Below are positions 1-8,840 of a DNA stretch of 43,336 nt, in pieces. A program made the translations under genes and the position numbers. Positions within the stretch are counted from its first letter, which is position 1, and every line of letters begins with the position of its first letter. Source of the stretch: Bacteroidota bacterium (GTDB taxonomy: Bacteria > Bacteroidota > Bacteroidia > Chitinophagales > Chitinophagaceae); contig CANHAE010000005.1 in the NCBI GenBank assembly GCA_947458915.1, positions 1 through 43,336 on the forward strand. Direction: 5' to 3'. Below the pieces are notes generated by a model. That model made no database searches and was not told the origin of the DNA. It saw only the letters and a list, made by a program, of their open reading frames with translations.

Positions 1-70
1 GACTTGGCACACATTAGTTTAAAACAACACTCAATTTCTAATTTCGTAAGCCGTCCCCACACATAAAAGG

Positions 71-78
71 TAGCTTTG
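71..78 (+). promoter_or_regulatory. Putative -7 promoter box of feoB
   Basis: The octamer TAGCTTTG fits the Bacteroidota -7 consensus TAnnTTTG and ends 7 nt before the feoB ATG. No good -33 TTTG is visible at the expected distance. If the box is used, transcription would start almost at the ATG, giving a leaderless or nearly leaderless mRNA. Confidence 0.4.
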
Positions 79-85
79 CCGCCAC

Positions 86-2194
86 ATGAAGCCAGGTATA
101 AATATAGCTTTAGTGGGTAATCCCAACTGCGGTAAAAGTTCACTTTTCAACGCACTAACTGGCTTGCACCAAAAAGTAGGCAATTTCCCGGGCGTAACGG
201 TGGACAAAAAAACAGGAAACTTGGCTTTGGGCAAATATGCTAGCACTTTAATTGACTTGCCTGGAACTTATAGCTTTTATCCAAAACGTGAGGACGAATG
301 GGTCGCTTACAAAGTATTAATGGGTGTAGATGAGGAAATTAAAACTGATGTAATATTATTAATTGCAGATGCAAGTAACTTGAAAAGAAACTTGCTTTTT
401 TGTACGCAAATAATTGATTTAAAAATACCAGTTGTATTAGCATTGACAATGAATGACCTTGCTAGTAAAAAAGGAATTAAAATAGATGTAGAAGGTTTAC
501 AAGCCGACTTAGGAATTCCTGTAGTTGCAATTGATGCAAGAAAAAACAAAGGACTGCTTGAATTAAAAAAAGCATTAATTGGTATTATTGAAACAAAGCG
601 TTCAAGAAATCAAGAAAGTTTTATTGATAATAAAAAATTAGCTCCCGCTGCTATAGACGCATTTAAGCAACTGTATCCCACACATAGCGACTATGCTGCA
701 TTACATTATTTAATGCACCATGAAGCATTTCCGTTAGATTCTGAAATGCAAGCCACTATTGAACAAATTGAAATTGATACCGATTTTAATCATACCAAAA
801 CACAGGCACAAGAAATTTTACAAAGGTATGGTCATATCCAAGAAATAATGAAGCACCGCGTTGTGGAACCCGACCCAGGTGCAAAGAAAAAAAGAACTGA
901 CAAGTTGGATAATATATTTCTACACCGCGTAGGTGGTTATATAATTTTATTTACCGTTTTATTTTTCTTGTTTCAGTCGGTATTCTGGATGGCAAAATTT
1001 CCCATGGACGGTATTGAATGGATATTCACCAATATTACTACCTACTTAAACCAGGCCTTGCCAAATGAATGGTGGCAGGATTTATTAGTAAACGGAATAG
1101 TTGCAGGCATGGGTGGTATTGTGGTTTTTGTTCCGCAAATAATGATATTATTTGGGATTATAACTTTATTAGAAGATACAGGATACATGGCACGCATAAG
1201 CTTCTTAAGCGATAAGCTAATGCGTAAAGTGGGATTAAATGGCAAGAGTGTAATGCCCATGATTAGTGGTTTTGCTTGTGCAGTGCCAGCCATAATGAGC
1301 GCACGTAACATTGAAAATAAAAAGGAACGTTTACTGACTATTATGGTTACGCCATTCATGAGTTGTAGTGCAAGACTTCCTGTTTATACTATTTTAATAT
1401 CCTTGGTCGTACCTGAAAAAATGTATTTAGGATTTTTTAGTTTGCAAGGCTTGGTAATGATGTTACTATATGTATTGGGAATGGTAATGGCAATGTTAGC
1501 AAGCTTAATTTTAAAATGGTTTATACATATAAAAGAGAAAAGTTATTTTATATTAGAGCTTCCTGTATACAGGGCGCCTCGTTGGGGAAATGTGGTGTTA
1601 ACTATGCTACAAAAAGCAAAAATATTTGTAGTAGACGCAGGAAAGGTTATTATGTTTATTAGTTTGTTGCTTTGGTTTTTAAGTACCTATGGCCCAGCTG
1701 AAAAAATGCAGATTTTAAAAACACAGTACGCGACCGCGGTTAAACAAAACCCAACACAATCGGCCTTTTTAGAGAAAAAATATAATACCGATAAGTTAGC
1801 CAATTCCTATGCTGGAATTTTAGGTAAGCAAATCGAACCTGTAATTAAGCCACTCGGTTATGACTGGAAAATTGGCATTGCACTTATTACTTCATTTGCC
1901 GCACGCGAAGTGTTTGTGGGTACCATGGCCACCTTATATAGTGTGGAAGAAGACGACAATAGTAGTTTAAGAGAAAAAATGAGGGCATCTGTTTGGCCTG
2001 ATGGCCGTCCTGTATATAGTTTAGCTGCTGCTTTATCGCTAATGGTATTTTATGTTCTAGCCATGCAATGTATGAGCACACTGGTAATTGTAAAACGCGA
2101 AACAGGTTCATGGAAATGGCCTACCATTCAATTTTTCATGATGACAGGCCTAGCTTATGTATGTAGTTGGGTAGTGTATGTGGTGGCGAAGTAG
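86..2194 (+). CDS. feoB: Ferrous iron transport protein B (FeoB)
   Basis: FeoB is the inner-membrane Fe(II) transporter with a cytosolic G-protein domain. The P-loop GNPNCGKS is at residues 11-18, switch I with NFPGVTVD near 33-40, DLPG at 57-60 and an NxxD-type motif (MNDL) near 123. From about residue 285 the protein is strongly hydrophobic, with two Gate-like membrane blocks; the conserved FeoB Cys-Pro segment appears as SGFACAVPAI. The 702 aa length is normal for Bacteroidota FeoB. The start is the ATG just before the G domain. No feoA or feoC lies in the visible flanks, although a feoA could sit upstream of the window. The neighbour downstream is convergent, so feoB is probably the last or only gene of its transcript. 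Confidence 0.96.
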   Translation: MKPGINIALVGNPNCGKSSLFNALTGLHQKVGNFPGVTVDKKTGNLALGKYASTLIDLPGTYSFYPKREDEWVAYKVLMGVDEEIKTDVILLIADASNLKRNLLFCTQIIDLKIPVVLALTMNDLASKKGIKIDVEGLQADLGIPVVAIDARKNKGLLELKKALIGIIETKRSRNQESFIDNKKLAPAAIDAFKQLYPTHSDYAALHYLMHHEAFPLDSEMQATIEQIEIDTDFNHTKTQAQEILQRYGHIQEIMKHRVVEPDPGAKKKRTDKLDNIFLHRVGGYIILFTVLFFLFQSVFWMAKFPMDGIEWIFTNITTYLNQALPNEWWQDLLVNGIVAGMGGIVVFVPQIMILFGIITLLEDTGYMARISFLSDKLMRKVGLNGKSVMPMISGFACAVPAIMSARNIENKKERLLTIMVTPFMSCSARLPVYTILISLVVPEKMYLGFFSLQGLVMMLLYVLGMVMAMLASLILKWFIHIKEKSYFILELPVYRAPRWGNVVLTMLQKAKIFVVDAGKVIMFISLLLWFLSTYGPAEKMQILKTQYATAVKQNPTQSAFLEKKYNTDKLANSYAGILGKQIEPVIKPLGYDWKIGIALITSFAAREVFVGTMATLYSVEEDDNSSLREKMRASVWPDGRPVYSLAAALSLMVFYVLAMQCMSTLVIVKRETGSWKWPTIQFFMMTGLAYVCSWVVYVVAK

Positions 2195-2306
2195 GTAATG
2201 GAGGACGCAACTTGCAACCTCCAATTATTAAATACACTAAATGTTAATATTGTAACTGTAAACAAACTGAAAATCAAGTAACAAAACTGAACATAAATCC
2301 CTAAAC

Positions 2307-2771
2307 CTACCAACCGCTAATTGCCAATATCTCCTTAGCGTGGTCCTTTGTATCAGGTTTTTCAATAATATGTTGAACCATTCCTGCTTCGTCTATTAAG
2401 AAAGTGGTGCGGGTGGTGCCCATATAGGTTTTGCCCATAAATTTCTTCTGACCCCATAAATTGTATTTATCCACTATTTTCTTGTCCTCATCGGCTACCA
2501 GTGAAAATGGCAAATCGTACTTTTCAACGAATTTCTCATGTGATTTAACTGAATCAACGCTCACTCCTAGAATTTGCAACCCCTTCTTTTGTAAAGCCTT
2601 ATAATTGTCACGAAGGTTACAAGCTTGTGCTGTACAACCCGGTGTATCATCTTTTGGATAAAAATATAATATAACTTTTTGACCTTTGTAATCGGCCAAA
2701 GCCACTGTTTTGCCGTTTTGGTCCACCCCTTTAAATGCAGGAGCTTTCGACCCTTCTTTAATAACTGCCAT
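2307..2771 (-). CDS. bcp: Thioredoxin-dependent thiol peroxidase (Bcp/PrxQ-type peroxiredoxin)
   Basis: This cytosolic peroxiredoxin reduces H2O2 and organic hydroperoxides with electrons from thioredoxin. With the start at MAVIKEGSKAPAF the protein is 154 aa, the usual Bcp length. The peroxidatic site YPKDDTPGCTAQAC carries the catalytic Cys (PGCT) and a second Cys five residues later, the classic Bcp/PrxQ arrangement. The frame stays open for 38 more codons upstream, but that extension is unlike the family and overlaps the divergent carB promoter region, so I use the inner ATG. The gene is divergent from carB, with 114 bp between the two starts. Confidence 0.93.
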   Translation of the reverse strand: MAVIKEGSKAPAFKGVDQNGKTVALADYKGQKVILYFYPKDDTPGCTAQACNLRDNYKALQKKGLQILGVSVDSVKSHEKFVEKYDLPFSLVADEDKKIVDKYNLWGQKKFMGKTYMGTTRTTFLIDEAGMVQHIIEKPDTKDHAKEILAISGW

Positions 2772-2872
2772 ATGCTTTGAATTAGGGTGAAGATAGCATT
2801 TTAAAAGGACAAAAATGTTTAGGCCCCAAAAGGGGGTAAATACACCCAATTTTAGTAGTTTTGCGCAATTTA

Positions 2873-2880
2873 TATTTTTG
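2873..2880 (+). promoter_or_regulatory. Putative -7 promoter box of carB
   Basis: TATTTTTG matches TAnnTTTG and ends 5 nt before the carB ATG. A second match, TAGTTTTG, lies at 2856-2863 and would give a leader of about 17 nt instead. Either may be the real box; the sequence alone does not decide. Confidence 0.35.
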
Positions 2881-2885
2881 TACAA

Positions 2886-4535
2886 ATGCCTAGAGACACA
2901 TCCATTAAATCCGTATTAATTGTAGGTTCTGGTCCCATTATTATTGGTCAAGCTTGCGAGTTTGATTATTCAGGTTCACAAGCAGCACGTTCATTAAGAG
3001 AGGAAGGAATTAAAGTAATCCTTATTAATAGCAATCCCGCTACCATAATGACCGACCCTATGATGGCTGACAAAGTTTATTTGTTACCATTAACAATTGA
3101 AAGCATAGAAAAAATTTTACAAGAAAATCAAATTGACGCAGTGCTTCCAACTATGGGAGGACAAACGGCGTTGAACTTGTGTAAAGAAGCCGACGAGTTG
3201 GGAATATGGGAGCAATATAATTGTAGAATGATAGGTGTAGATGTTGCCGCAATTAATACAGCGGAGGACCGAGAATTATTTAGACAATTAATGGTGAAGA
3301 TAGGGATAGCAGTGGCGCCAAGCCGTGTAGCAAATAGTTTTTTAGAAGGAAAAGAATTTGCACAAGTAATTGGTTTCCCATTAGTAATTCGTCCTTCCTT
3401 TACATTAGGTGGAACAGGTGGAGGATTTGTACACGATGCAAGTGAATTAGATGCCGCATTAGAAAAAGGATTGAAGGCATCACCAATGCATGAAGTGCTG
3501 GTGGAAAAGGCAGTATTAGGATGGAAAGAATATGAGTTAGAATTATTAAGAGACCAAGCCGACAACGTAGTAATTATATGTACCGTTGAAAACTTAGATC
3601 CAATGGGAGTGCATACAGGAGATTCAATCACTGTTGCCCCAGCAATGACATTAAGTGATACAGCGTTTCAGGATATGCGTAACAAAGCCATGCTTATGAT
3701 GCGTAGTCTTGGAAACTTCTCGGGTGGTTGTAATGTGCAGTTTGCATTAAACCCAGTAACAGAAGAACTTATAGCAGTTGAAATAAATCCAAGGGTTTCA
3801 AGGTCTTCTGCATTAGCATCAAAAGCAACTGGCTACCCTATTGCAAAAATTGCTGCAAAATTGGCAATTGGTTATCACTTAGACGAATTAAAAAATCAAA
3901 TTACTCAAACAACTTCCGCTTATTTTGAACCAGCGTTGGATTATGTAATTGTAAAAATGCCACGTTGGAATTTTGATAAGTTCAAAGGCGCTAATGATAC
4001 ATTAGGCTTGCAAATGAAAAGTGTAGGAGAAGTAATGGCAATAGGAAGAAGTTTTACAGAAGCTATACAAAAAGCATGTCAGAGTTTAGAAAACGAGGCA
4101 ATAGGCTTAGGTTATTACGGCAAAAGTTTAATGAAGAACGAAGAACTAATGGAATACATAAAGGTTCCAAAATGGGACCGTATCTTCAGAATTAAAGACG
4201 CTTTATTACAAGGCTCAACAGTTAAATCAATTGAAGCTGCAACTGGAATTGATCCTTGGTTCTTATATCAAATTAGAATCATTTGCGATATAGAAAAAAA
4301 GTTAATGACTTTTAATTTAGATACTTTACCTACCGAATTATTGAAAGAAGCAAAGCAACACGGATTTAGCGATATGCAAATTGCAAAATTATTACATGGT
4401 GACACTAATGACGATGCAGTATATGAGAAAAGAAAATCATTAGGAATCACTAGAGTATATAAAATGGTAGACACCTGCAGTGCCGAGTTTGAAGCTAAAA
4501 CACCTTATTTCTATTCAACATTCGAGAACCAATAA
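2886..4535 (+). CDS. carB: Carbamoyl-phosphate synthase large chain, N-terminal half only
   Basis: CarB makes carbamoyl phosphate for arginine and pyrimidine synthesis. These 549 aa begin with the canonical DTSIKSVLIVGSGPIIIGQA and contain the pre-ATP-grasp domain (about 1-125), the first ATP-grasp or carboxyphosphate domain (about 126-400, with RPSFTLGGTGGG, EVLVEKAVLGWKEYE and EINPRVSRSSALASKATGYP) and the oligomerisation domain (about 400-545). Translation stops right after DTCSAEFEAKTPYFYSTFE, where full-length CarB goes on into its second ATP-grasp half. The boundary matches the end of the oligomerisation domain (about residue 553 in E. coli). No sequence like the second half appears after the stop in any frame; the transketolase gene starts 33 bp later. 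It may be a naturally split carB, as in some archaea and Aquifex, or a truncated gene. Confidence 0.93.
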   Translation: MPRDTSIKSVLIVGSGPIIIGQACEFDYSGSQAARSLREEGIKVILINSNPATIMTDPMMADKVYLLPLTIESIEKILQENQIDAVLPTMGGQTALNLCKEADELGIWEQYNCRMIGVDVAAINTAEDRELFRQLMVKIGIAVAPSRVANSFLEGKEFAQVIGFPLVIRPSFTLGGTGGGFVHDASELDAALEKGLKASPMHEVLVEKAVLGWKEYELELLRDQADNVVIICTVENLDPMGVHTGDSITVAPAMTLSDTAFQDMRNKAMLMMRSLGNFSGGCNVQFALNPVTEELIAVEINPRVSRSSALASKATGYPIAKIAAKLAIGYHLDELKNQITQTTSAYFEPALDYVIVKMPRWNFDKFKGANDTLGLQMKSVGEVMAIGRSFTEAIQKACQSLENEAIGLGYYGKSLMKNEELMEYIKVPKWDRIFRIKDALLQGSTVKSIEAATGIDPWFLYQIRIICDIEKKLMTFNLDTLPTELLKEAKQHGFSDMQIAKLLHGDTNDDAVYEKRKSLGITRVYKMVDTCSAEFEAKTPYFYSTFENQ

Positions 4536-4568
4536 TTATTTACTGCTTAACAGCATAACATCCAACAT

Positions 4569-5534
4569 ATGAACGTAAAAGATATCGTAGCAATGAATGA
4601 GAAAGAAACCCGTGCCGGATTTGGCGAAGGTATTCATGAGCTAGCAAAACAAAACAGTGAAGTAGTAGTGTTAACTGCTGACTTAGCAGGTTCATTTAAG
4701 CTAGGCCCATTCATGAAAGAATTTCCAGCACGTTTTATTGAAGTGGGTATTGCAGAAGCGAACATGATAGGTATTGCTGCTGGTTTAACTATTGGTGGTA
4801 AAATTCCGTACACCACTACCTTTGCTAATTTTAGTACAGGACGTGTTTACGATCAAATACGTCAGAGTGTTGCTTACTCCGAAAAGAATGTAAAAATTTG
4901 TGCATCACATGCTGGTTTAACATTGGGAGAAGATGGTGCAACGCATCAAATATTAGAAGATATAGGATTAATGAAAATGTTGCCAGGTATGACAGTAGTG
5001 GTGCCTTGTGATTTCAACCAAACAAAAGCAGCAACTATTGCTATTGCAAAATACGAAGGTCCTGTTTACTTACGTTTTGGACGACCAAAATGGCCCAACT
5101 TTACAAAAGAAGATGGTTCAGACTTTGTCATTGGAAAAGCACAAAAATTAAGCGAAGGAACTGACATAAGCATTTTTGCATGTGGGCACTTAGTTTGGAA
5201 AGCAATTGAAGCTGGTAAATTATTAGAAGCAGAAGGCATAAGCGTAGAAGTAATAAACTTACATACCATTAAACCATTAGATGTTGCAGCTATTGTTGCA
5301 AGTATTGCGAAAACTGGTTGTGCTGTGACAGCAGAAGAACACAATGTAATTGGTGGAATGGGAGATTGTGTTGCACAAGTAGCAGCGCAACATTGCCCAG
5401 TGCCAATTGAATATATTGGAACGCAAGATACATTTGGAGAAAGTGGAACACCTAACCAATTAATGGCTAAGTATGGCTTGGACACACCAAATATTGTAGA
5501 AGCGGCTAAAAAAGCATTAGGAAGAAAAAAATAA
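4569..5534 (+). CDS. Transketolase, C-terminal subunit (split type)
   Basis: Split transketolases consist of an N-terminal TPP-binding subunit of about 280 aa and a C-terminal subunit of about 320 aa, which together interconvert C5, C3, C6, C7 and C4 sugar phosphates. This 321 aa protein is the C-terminal subunit. It has a pyrimidine-binding domain (about 10-175), with the catalytic Glu at 63 in EVGIAEANMIG and the HAGLTLGEDGATHQ motif, then the transketolase C-terminal domain (about 190-315) with TAEEHNVIGGMG. The N-terminal subunit is usually encoded directly upstream; here the truncated carB occupies that place. A strong hairpin terminator follows the stop codon. Confidence 0.9.
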   Translation: MNVKDIVAMNEKETRAGFGEGIHELAKQNSEVVVLTADLAGSFKLGPFMKEFPARFIEVGIAEANMIGIAAGLTIGGKIPYTTTFANFSTGRVYDQIRQSVAYSEKNVKICASHAGLTLGEDGATHQILEDIGLMKMLPGMTVVVPCDFNQTKAATIAIAKYEGPVYLRFGRPKWPNFTKEDGSDFVIGKAQKLSEGTDISIFACGHLVWKAIEAGKLLEAEGISVEVINLHTIKPLDVAAIVASIAKTGCAVTAEEHNVIGGMGDCVAQVAAQHCPVPIEYIGTQDTFGESGTPNQLMAKYGLDTPNIVEAAKKALGRKK

Positions 5535-5566
5535 TAACTCAGTTATTTATAACTAATAGAATTTAT

Positions 5567-5598
5567 AAAAAACCTCTAGCATTTACTAGAGGTTTTTT
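5567..5598. terminator. Bidirectional rho-independent terminator
   Basis: A perfect 13-bp inverted repeat (5567-5579 and 5586-5598) with a 6-nt loop has runs of A on the left arm and T on the right arm. It lies between the convergent transketolase and pdxH genes and can terminate both. Confidence 0.9.
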
Positions 5599-5613
5599 AT
5601 GCCCAAAAAATTA

Positions 5614-6258
5614 TTAAGGTGCTAAGCGTGCTTTAACCCAATGTCCATTTTCATGTAAAGTATATTGTATGCGGTCATGTAAACGAGAACTGCGGCCTTG
5701 CCAAAATTCAACCTCGGTTGGGTGAATAATATAACCTCCCCAATCTGGAGGAAGTGGTATACTACCTTCTTTATATTTTTCAGTATTTTCAGCAACTAAA
5801 TCCTCTAAAAAAATTCTATCAGGAATAATGCGGCTTTGTGGTGAGGACCAAGCACCTATTTGGCTACCTATTGGACGTGAATGAAAGTATTCAGCACTTT
5901 CTTCAGCGCTTACTTTTTTTATAGTTCCAGTAATGCGTACTTGACGTTCTAATTCCTTCCAGAAAAAATTCATCGCAACAATTGGATGTGTTGCAACCTC
6001 CTGCCCTTTCGCACTTTCATAGTTTGTGAAAAATATAAAACCTTCAGGCGTATACCCTTTTAATAAAACAACGCGAGAAGCAGGTGCACCATTTGCTTTA
6101 ACCGTAGACAATACAAAAGCATTCACTTCGTCAATGTTAGAATCGGTGGCGCCATCCCACCATTGTGTAAACTGATCCATGGGATGTTCGGCAGTGCTAG
6201 CCTCGTCCAAGGAAGCTAATTGATAGTCACGTCTAATAGAAGCAATATCCTTATTCAT
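5614..6258 (-). CDS. pdxH: Pyridoxamine/pyridoxine 5'-phosphate oxidase
   Basis: PdxH is the FMN enzyme that oxidises pyridoxamine or pyridoxine 5'-phosphate to pyridoxal 5'-phosphate. The 214 aa protein starts at MNKDIASIRRDY; the only start further upstream is a TTG three codons earlier. Family motifs are in order: SRVVLLK, then FFTNYESAKGQE, RQVRITG, SRPIGSQIGAW, PPDWGGY and the C-terminal substrate-binding WQGRSSRLHDR, ending in RLAP. The length is standard. The gene stands alone, convergent with the transketolase and 76 bp from ctaA, which is read the same way and upstream of it. Confidence 0.95.
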   Translation of the reverse strand: MNKDIASIRRDYQLASLDEASTAEHPMDQFTQWWDGATDSNIDEVNAFVLSTVKANGAPASRVVLLKGYTPEGFIFFTNYESAKGQEVATHPIVAMNFFWKELERQVRITGTIKKVSAEESAEYFHSRPIGSQIGAWSSPQSRIIPDRIFLEDLVAENTEKYKEGSIPLPPDWGGYIIHPTEVEFWQGRSSRLHDRIQYTLHENGHWVKARLAP

Positions 6259-6334
6259 AATAAACAATTTAAAAATTCAAATAAACCATGCCAAAGTTCA
6301 AATAAGCAACCCATAAAAACAATGACACGGATCA

Positions 6335-7444
6335 CTAGGAAGCCAATTCTTTTTTATGTGTCATGTAAATAATATTAACCATGGAAAGTAAAAGCAACAT
6401 CCCTACCAGTTGGTGTAGCTGGGCAAGCCATTCAAATTTACCCCACACACCAGGTACAATTCCAGTACTAAACCAAAGCGACATAATCCCAAGTGTAGCC
6501 TGTAAAAGCACCAAAAATAAAGGTAATACACGTATACGGCTCCAGAAGGTATTGCCCTTCACTTTAAATAACTGGGCGTTCCAAAAGTAAAGTATCACTA
6601 ATAAAATATAAGCTAATCCACGATGTACAAAATGAATCCAAGTAGTGTTGTCAATAGCATTTAAAATAAATCCCTCCTGTCCTATTAAGTGAGTCGGTAG
6701 CCATTCGCCATTAATAGTCGGCCAAGTACTAGCCGCGCTAGCCGCTTTGTGCCCTGCCATTAAGGCCCCATACATTAATTGGAAAAATAAAATTACACAA
6801 ATAACATAAGCAACTTTTTTAATGTTAGCAAAACGTTTTGCATTCACACTATCCTCCATTGATCGCTTAAAACTTTGTACACCTGAAAGCGGTGTTACGG
6901 TTAAAGAAAGTGCGAACCAATAAGTATAGGACAATAAACCTAATGCAAAAATAAAATGAAGGGCTAAACGGGTAGGCTTTACATAAACTGCATCCCCTTC
7001 TAAACCACTTGCAACCATTATCCAACCAATGCCCCCTTGCATAGCACCTAATAAAAATAAAATTACCAAGGGCTTTATCATTTTAGGTTGAAAGTATTTT
7101 TTTACAAAAAAATAAATAAAACCAAAAGCGAAAACTAAGCCAATGCCACGCGCCCAAAACCGATGAAACCATTCCCAAAAAAATATAAACTTAAAATTAG
7201 AAAGGTTGAAGTCAAAATTCAGCAACTGAAACTGGGGAGTGGCTTTATATTTATTAAACAACTCCATCCAAGCAGCTTCGTTCATAGGGGGCAATGTACC
7301 CGTAACTACCTCCCACTCTGTTATAGAAAGCCCACTACCAGTTAAACGGGTAATGCCGCCTAAAGCAATTTGTACAATAGTGAGTGCAACTCCCAAGTAC
7401 AACCAATTAGCAACTTTTCTTGATTTATCCGTATTTAAATCCAT
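6335..7444 (-). CDS. ctaA: Heme A synthase (COX15/CtaA)
   Basis: CtaA oxidises the C8 methyl group of heme O to make heme A for aa3-type cytochrome oxidases, in the cytoplasmic membrane. The 369 aa protein has about eight hydrophobic helices. It shows the signature GGITRLTGSGLSITEW (29-44), a conserved His in EWFHRFWARGIG (H93), GHKAASAASTWPTINGEW, WIHFVHRGLAYILL and QLHQLVGMLLL, which supply the heme-ligand histidines. It lies far from the oxidase cluster at 33-43 kb, which includes ctaB but no ctaA, so the heme A pathway is split between two loci. Confidence 0.94.
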   Translation of the reverse strand: MDLNTDKSRKVANWLYLGVALTIVQIALGGITRLTGSGLSITEWEVVTGTLPPMNEAAWMELFNKYKATPQFQLLNFDFNLSNFKFIFFWEWFHRFWARGIGLVFAFGFIYFFVKKYFQPKMIKPLVILFLLGAMQGGIGWIMVASGLEGDAVYVKPTRLALHFIFALGLLSYTYWFALSLTVTPLSGVQSFKRSMEDSVNAKRFANIKKVAYVICVILFFQLMYGALMAGHKAASAASTWPTINGEWLPTHLIGQEGFILNAIDNTTWIHFVHRGLAYILLVILYFWNAQLFKVKGNTFWSRIRVLPLFLVLLQATLGIMSLWFSTGIVPGVWGKFEWLAQLHQLVGMLLLLSMVNIIYMTHKKELAS

Positions 7445-7594
7445 GCCTAAATTTTGTTAAACGAAGGTAGTAAGTAATCACACGTCAGGCACATTTTCAT
7501 TTTGCTTTCTCCTTAATATGATTGAAATTTACAGGGTAAAAGCGTGTTTGGTTAAACAAAAACTCCCCTTGTTGGGCTACCTAAATTAAAAGTA

Positions 7595-8179
7595 TTGCCA
7601 AAGTTATTGAACCATTATCAGGAATTATTATTAGAAGCAGGTTGCGATGAGGCTGGCAGGGGTTGTTATGCAGGACCTGTATTTGCAGCAGCAGTTATAC
7701 TTCCAAAGGATTTTTATCACCCATTATTAAATGATAGTAAAAAACTTACCGAAAAACAACGCAATATATTAGCACCAATAATTAAAGAAGCCGCTTTGTC
7801 TTGGGCTATTGCTTCGCAAACTGCAGCTGAAATAGACGCATCTAATATTTTAAAAGCATCCATAAAATGTATGCACTTGGCATTGGACCAATTAAAAAAA
7901 CGGCCAAAATTTATAGCCATCGATGGGAACCGTTTTTATCCCTATAAAAAAGTGCCGCACCAAACAATCATAAAAGGCGATGGCAAATATGCACATATTG
8001 CCGCTGCGAGTATACTCGCAAAAACCGCAAGAGATGAGTATATGGAAAAAGTACATTTAAAATACCCAAAGTATGGTTGGGATAAAAATAAAGGATATGG
8101 CACAGCCATACACCGAGCAGCAATTGCCAAATATGGCTTATGCTTCGAACACCGCAAAAGCTTTAAAATACTCCCATAG
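7595..8179 (+). CDS. rnhB: Ribonuclease HII
   Basis: RNase HII nicks DNA at misincorporated ribonucleotides and cleaves RNA-DNA hybrids. In this 194 aa protein the catalytic acidic residues are D18 and E19 (CDEAGRG), D110 (AIDGNRF) and D129 (KGDGKYAHIAAAS); the family motif ASILAKTARDEYM follows. The only plausible start is a TTG: an in-frame TAA lies 14 codons upstream and no ATG or GTG comes between it and the conserved domain. With the TTG the N-terminus has the usual length. It is convergent with the yciO-type gene. Confidence 0.94.
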   Translation: MPKLLNHYQELLLEAGCDEAGRGCYAGPVFAAAVILPKDFYHPLLNDSKKLTEKQRNILAPIIKEAALSWAIASQTAAEIDASNILKASIKCMHLALDQLKKRPKFIAIDGNRFYPYKKVPHQTIIKGDGKYAHIAAASILAKTARDEYMEKVHLKYPKYGWDKNKGYGTAIHRAAIAKYGLCFEHRKSFKILP

Positions 8180-8218
8180 TAATTAGCTTAACAATACATG
8201 ATATTTAAAACTAGTTGC

Positions 8219-8827
8219 TTAATACTCCCAAACACCTGCGCCTTGGCGAATTAACAAAGGCTCATCCCCTGTGCAGTCTACTACTGTTGAAGGAGTGATG
8301 CCTCCAATACCACCATCAACTATCATATCAACTTGTTTGCCCCAATGTTCAAAAATAACTTCAGGGTCGGTATAGTCTTCAATATTGTCACCAGGGAATG
8401 AAGTGGACAAAATAGGATGTCCTAATGTTTTAATAATAGAAAGTGCAATATTATTATCGGGTATACGCAGCCCAATTGTTTTTTTCTTGTTTTGTAAAAT
8501 TTTAGGAACTTCTTTACTTGCAGGTAAAATAAAAGTGAAGGGGCCAGGCAACAATTTTTTAAATATTCTGAATAAAGAATTGTCAATTGCCTTAGCATAA
8601 GTACTCAAATCACTTAGGTCTGCGCATATAAAACTCAAATTTGCTTTCTCAGGTTTTATTTGCTTGATAGCACAAATTTTCTCAATTGCATCGGGACGCA
8701 GAATAGAACACCCAAGCCCATAGATAGTGTCCGTAGGATAAGCAATAATCCCACCTTTTTCCAAGCATTCGGAAACCATGGAAAGCTGTCTAGCCTGAGG
8801 ATTAGATGGATGAATACTAATTAGCAT
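8219..8827 (-). CDS. yciO: YrdC/Sua5-domain protein, YciO subfamily (L-threonylcarbamoyladenylate synthase-like)
   Basis: The YrdC fold makes threonylcarbamoyl-AMP, the first step of t6A37 modification of tRNAs that read ANN codons. The 202 aa protein consists of the YrdC domain only. Its N-terminus (IHPSNPQAR), the dinucleotide-pocket segment YPTDTIYGLGCSI, LPGPFTFILPASKEVP and KTIGLRIPDN follow the E. coli YciO pattern rather than TsaC/YrdC. YciO in E. coli is a poor replacement for TsaC. In Bacteroidota such proteins are annotated as TC-AMP synthase, and I cannot tell whether a second, Sua5-type copy exists outside this window. Confidence 0.88.
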   Translation of the reverse strand: MLISIHPSNPQARQLSMVSECLEKGGIIAYPTDTIYGLGCSILRPDAIEKICAIKQIKPEKANLSFICADLSDLSTYAKAIDNSLFRIFKKLLPGPFTFILPASKEVPKILQNKKKTIGLRIPDNNIALSIIKTLGHPILSTSFPGDNIEDYTDPEVIFEHWGKQVDMIVDGGIGGITPSTVVDCTGDEPLLIRQGAGVWEY

Positions 8828-8840
8828 AAAGTGTATTGTG

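Noticed and set aside
2199-2223. Hairpin TGGAGG...CCTCCA between feoB and bcp as a terminator
   Set aside because: The stem is interrupted and no T run follows on either strand.
2772-2885. 38-codon N-terminal extension of the peroxiredoxin
   Set aside because: It is unlike the Bcp family and lies over the carB promoter region; the inner ATG gives the normal length.
4536-4568. Frameshift restoring the CarB second half
   Set aside because: No frame after the stop resembles CarB, so a single frameshift cannot explain the truncation.
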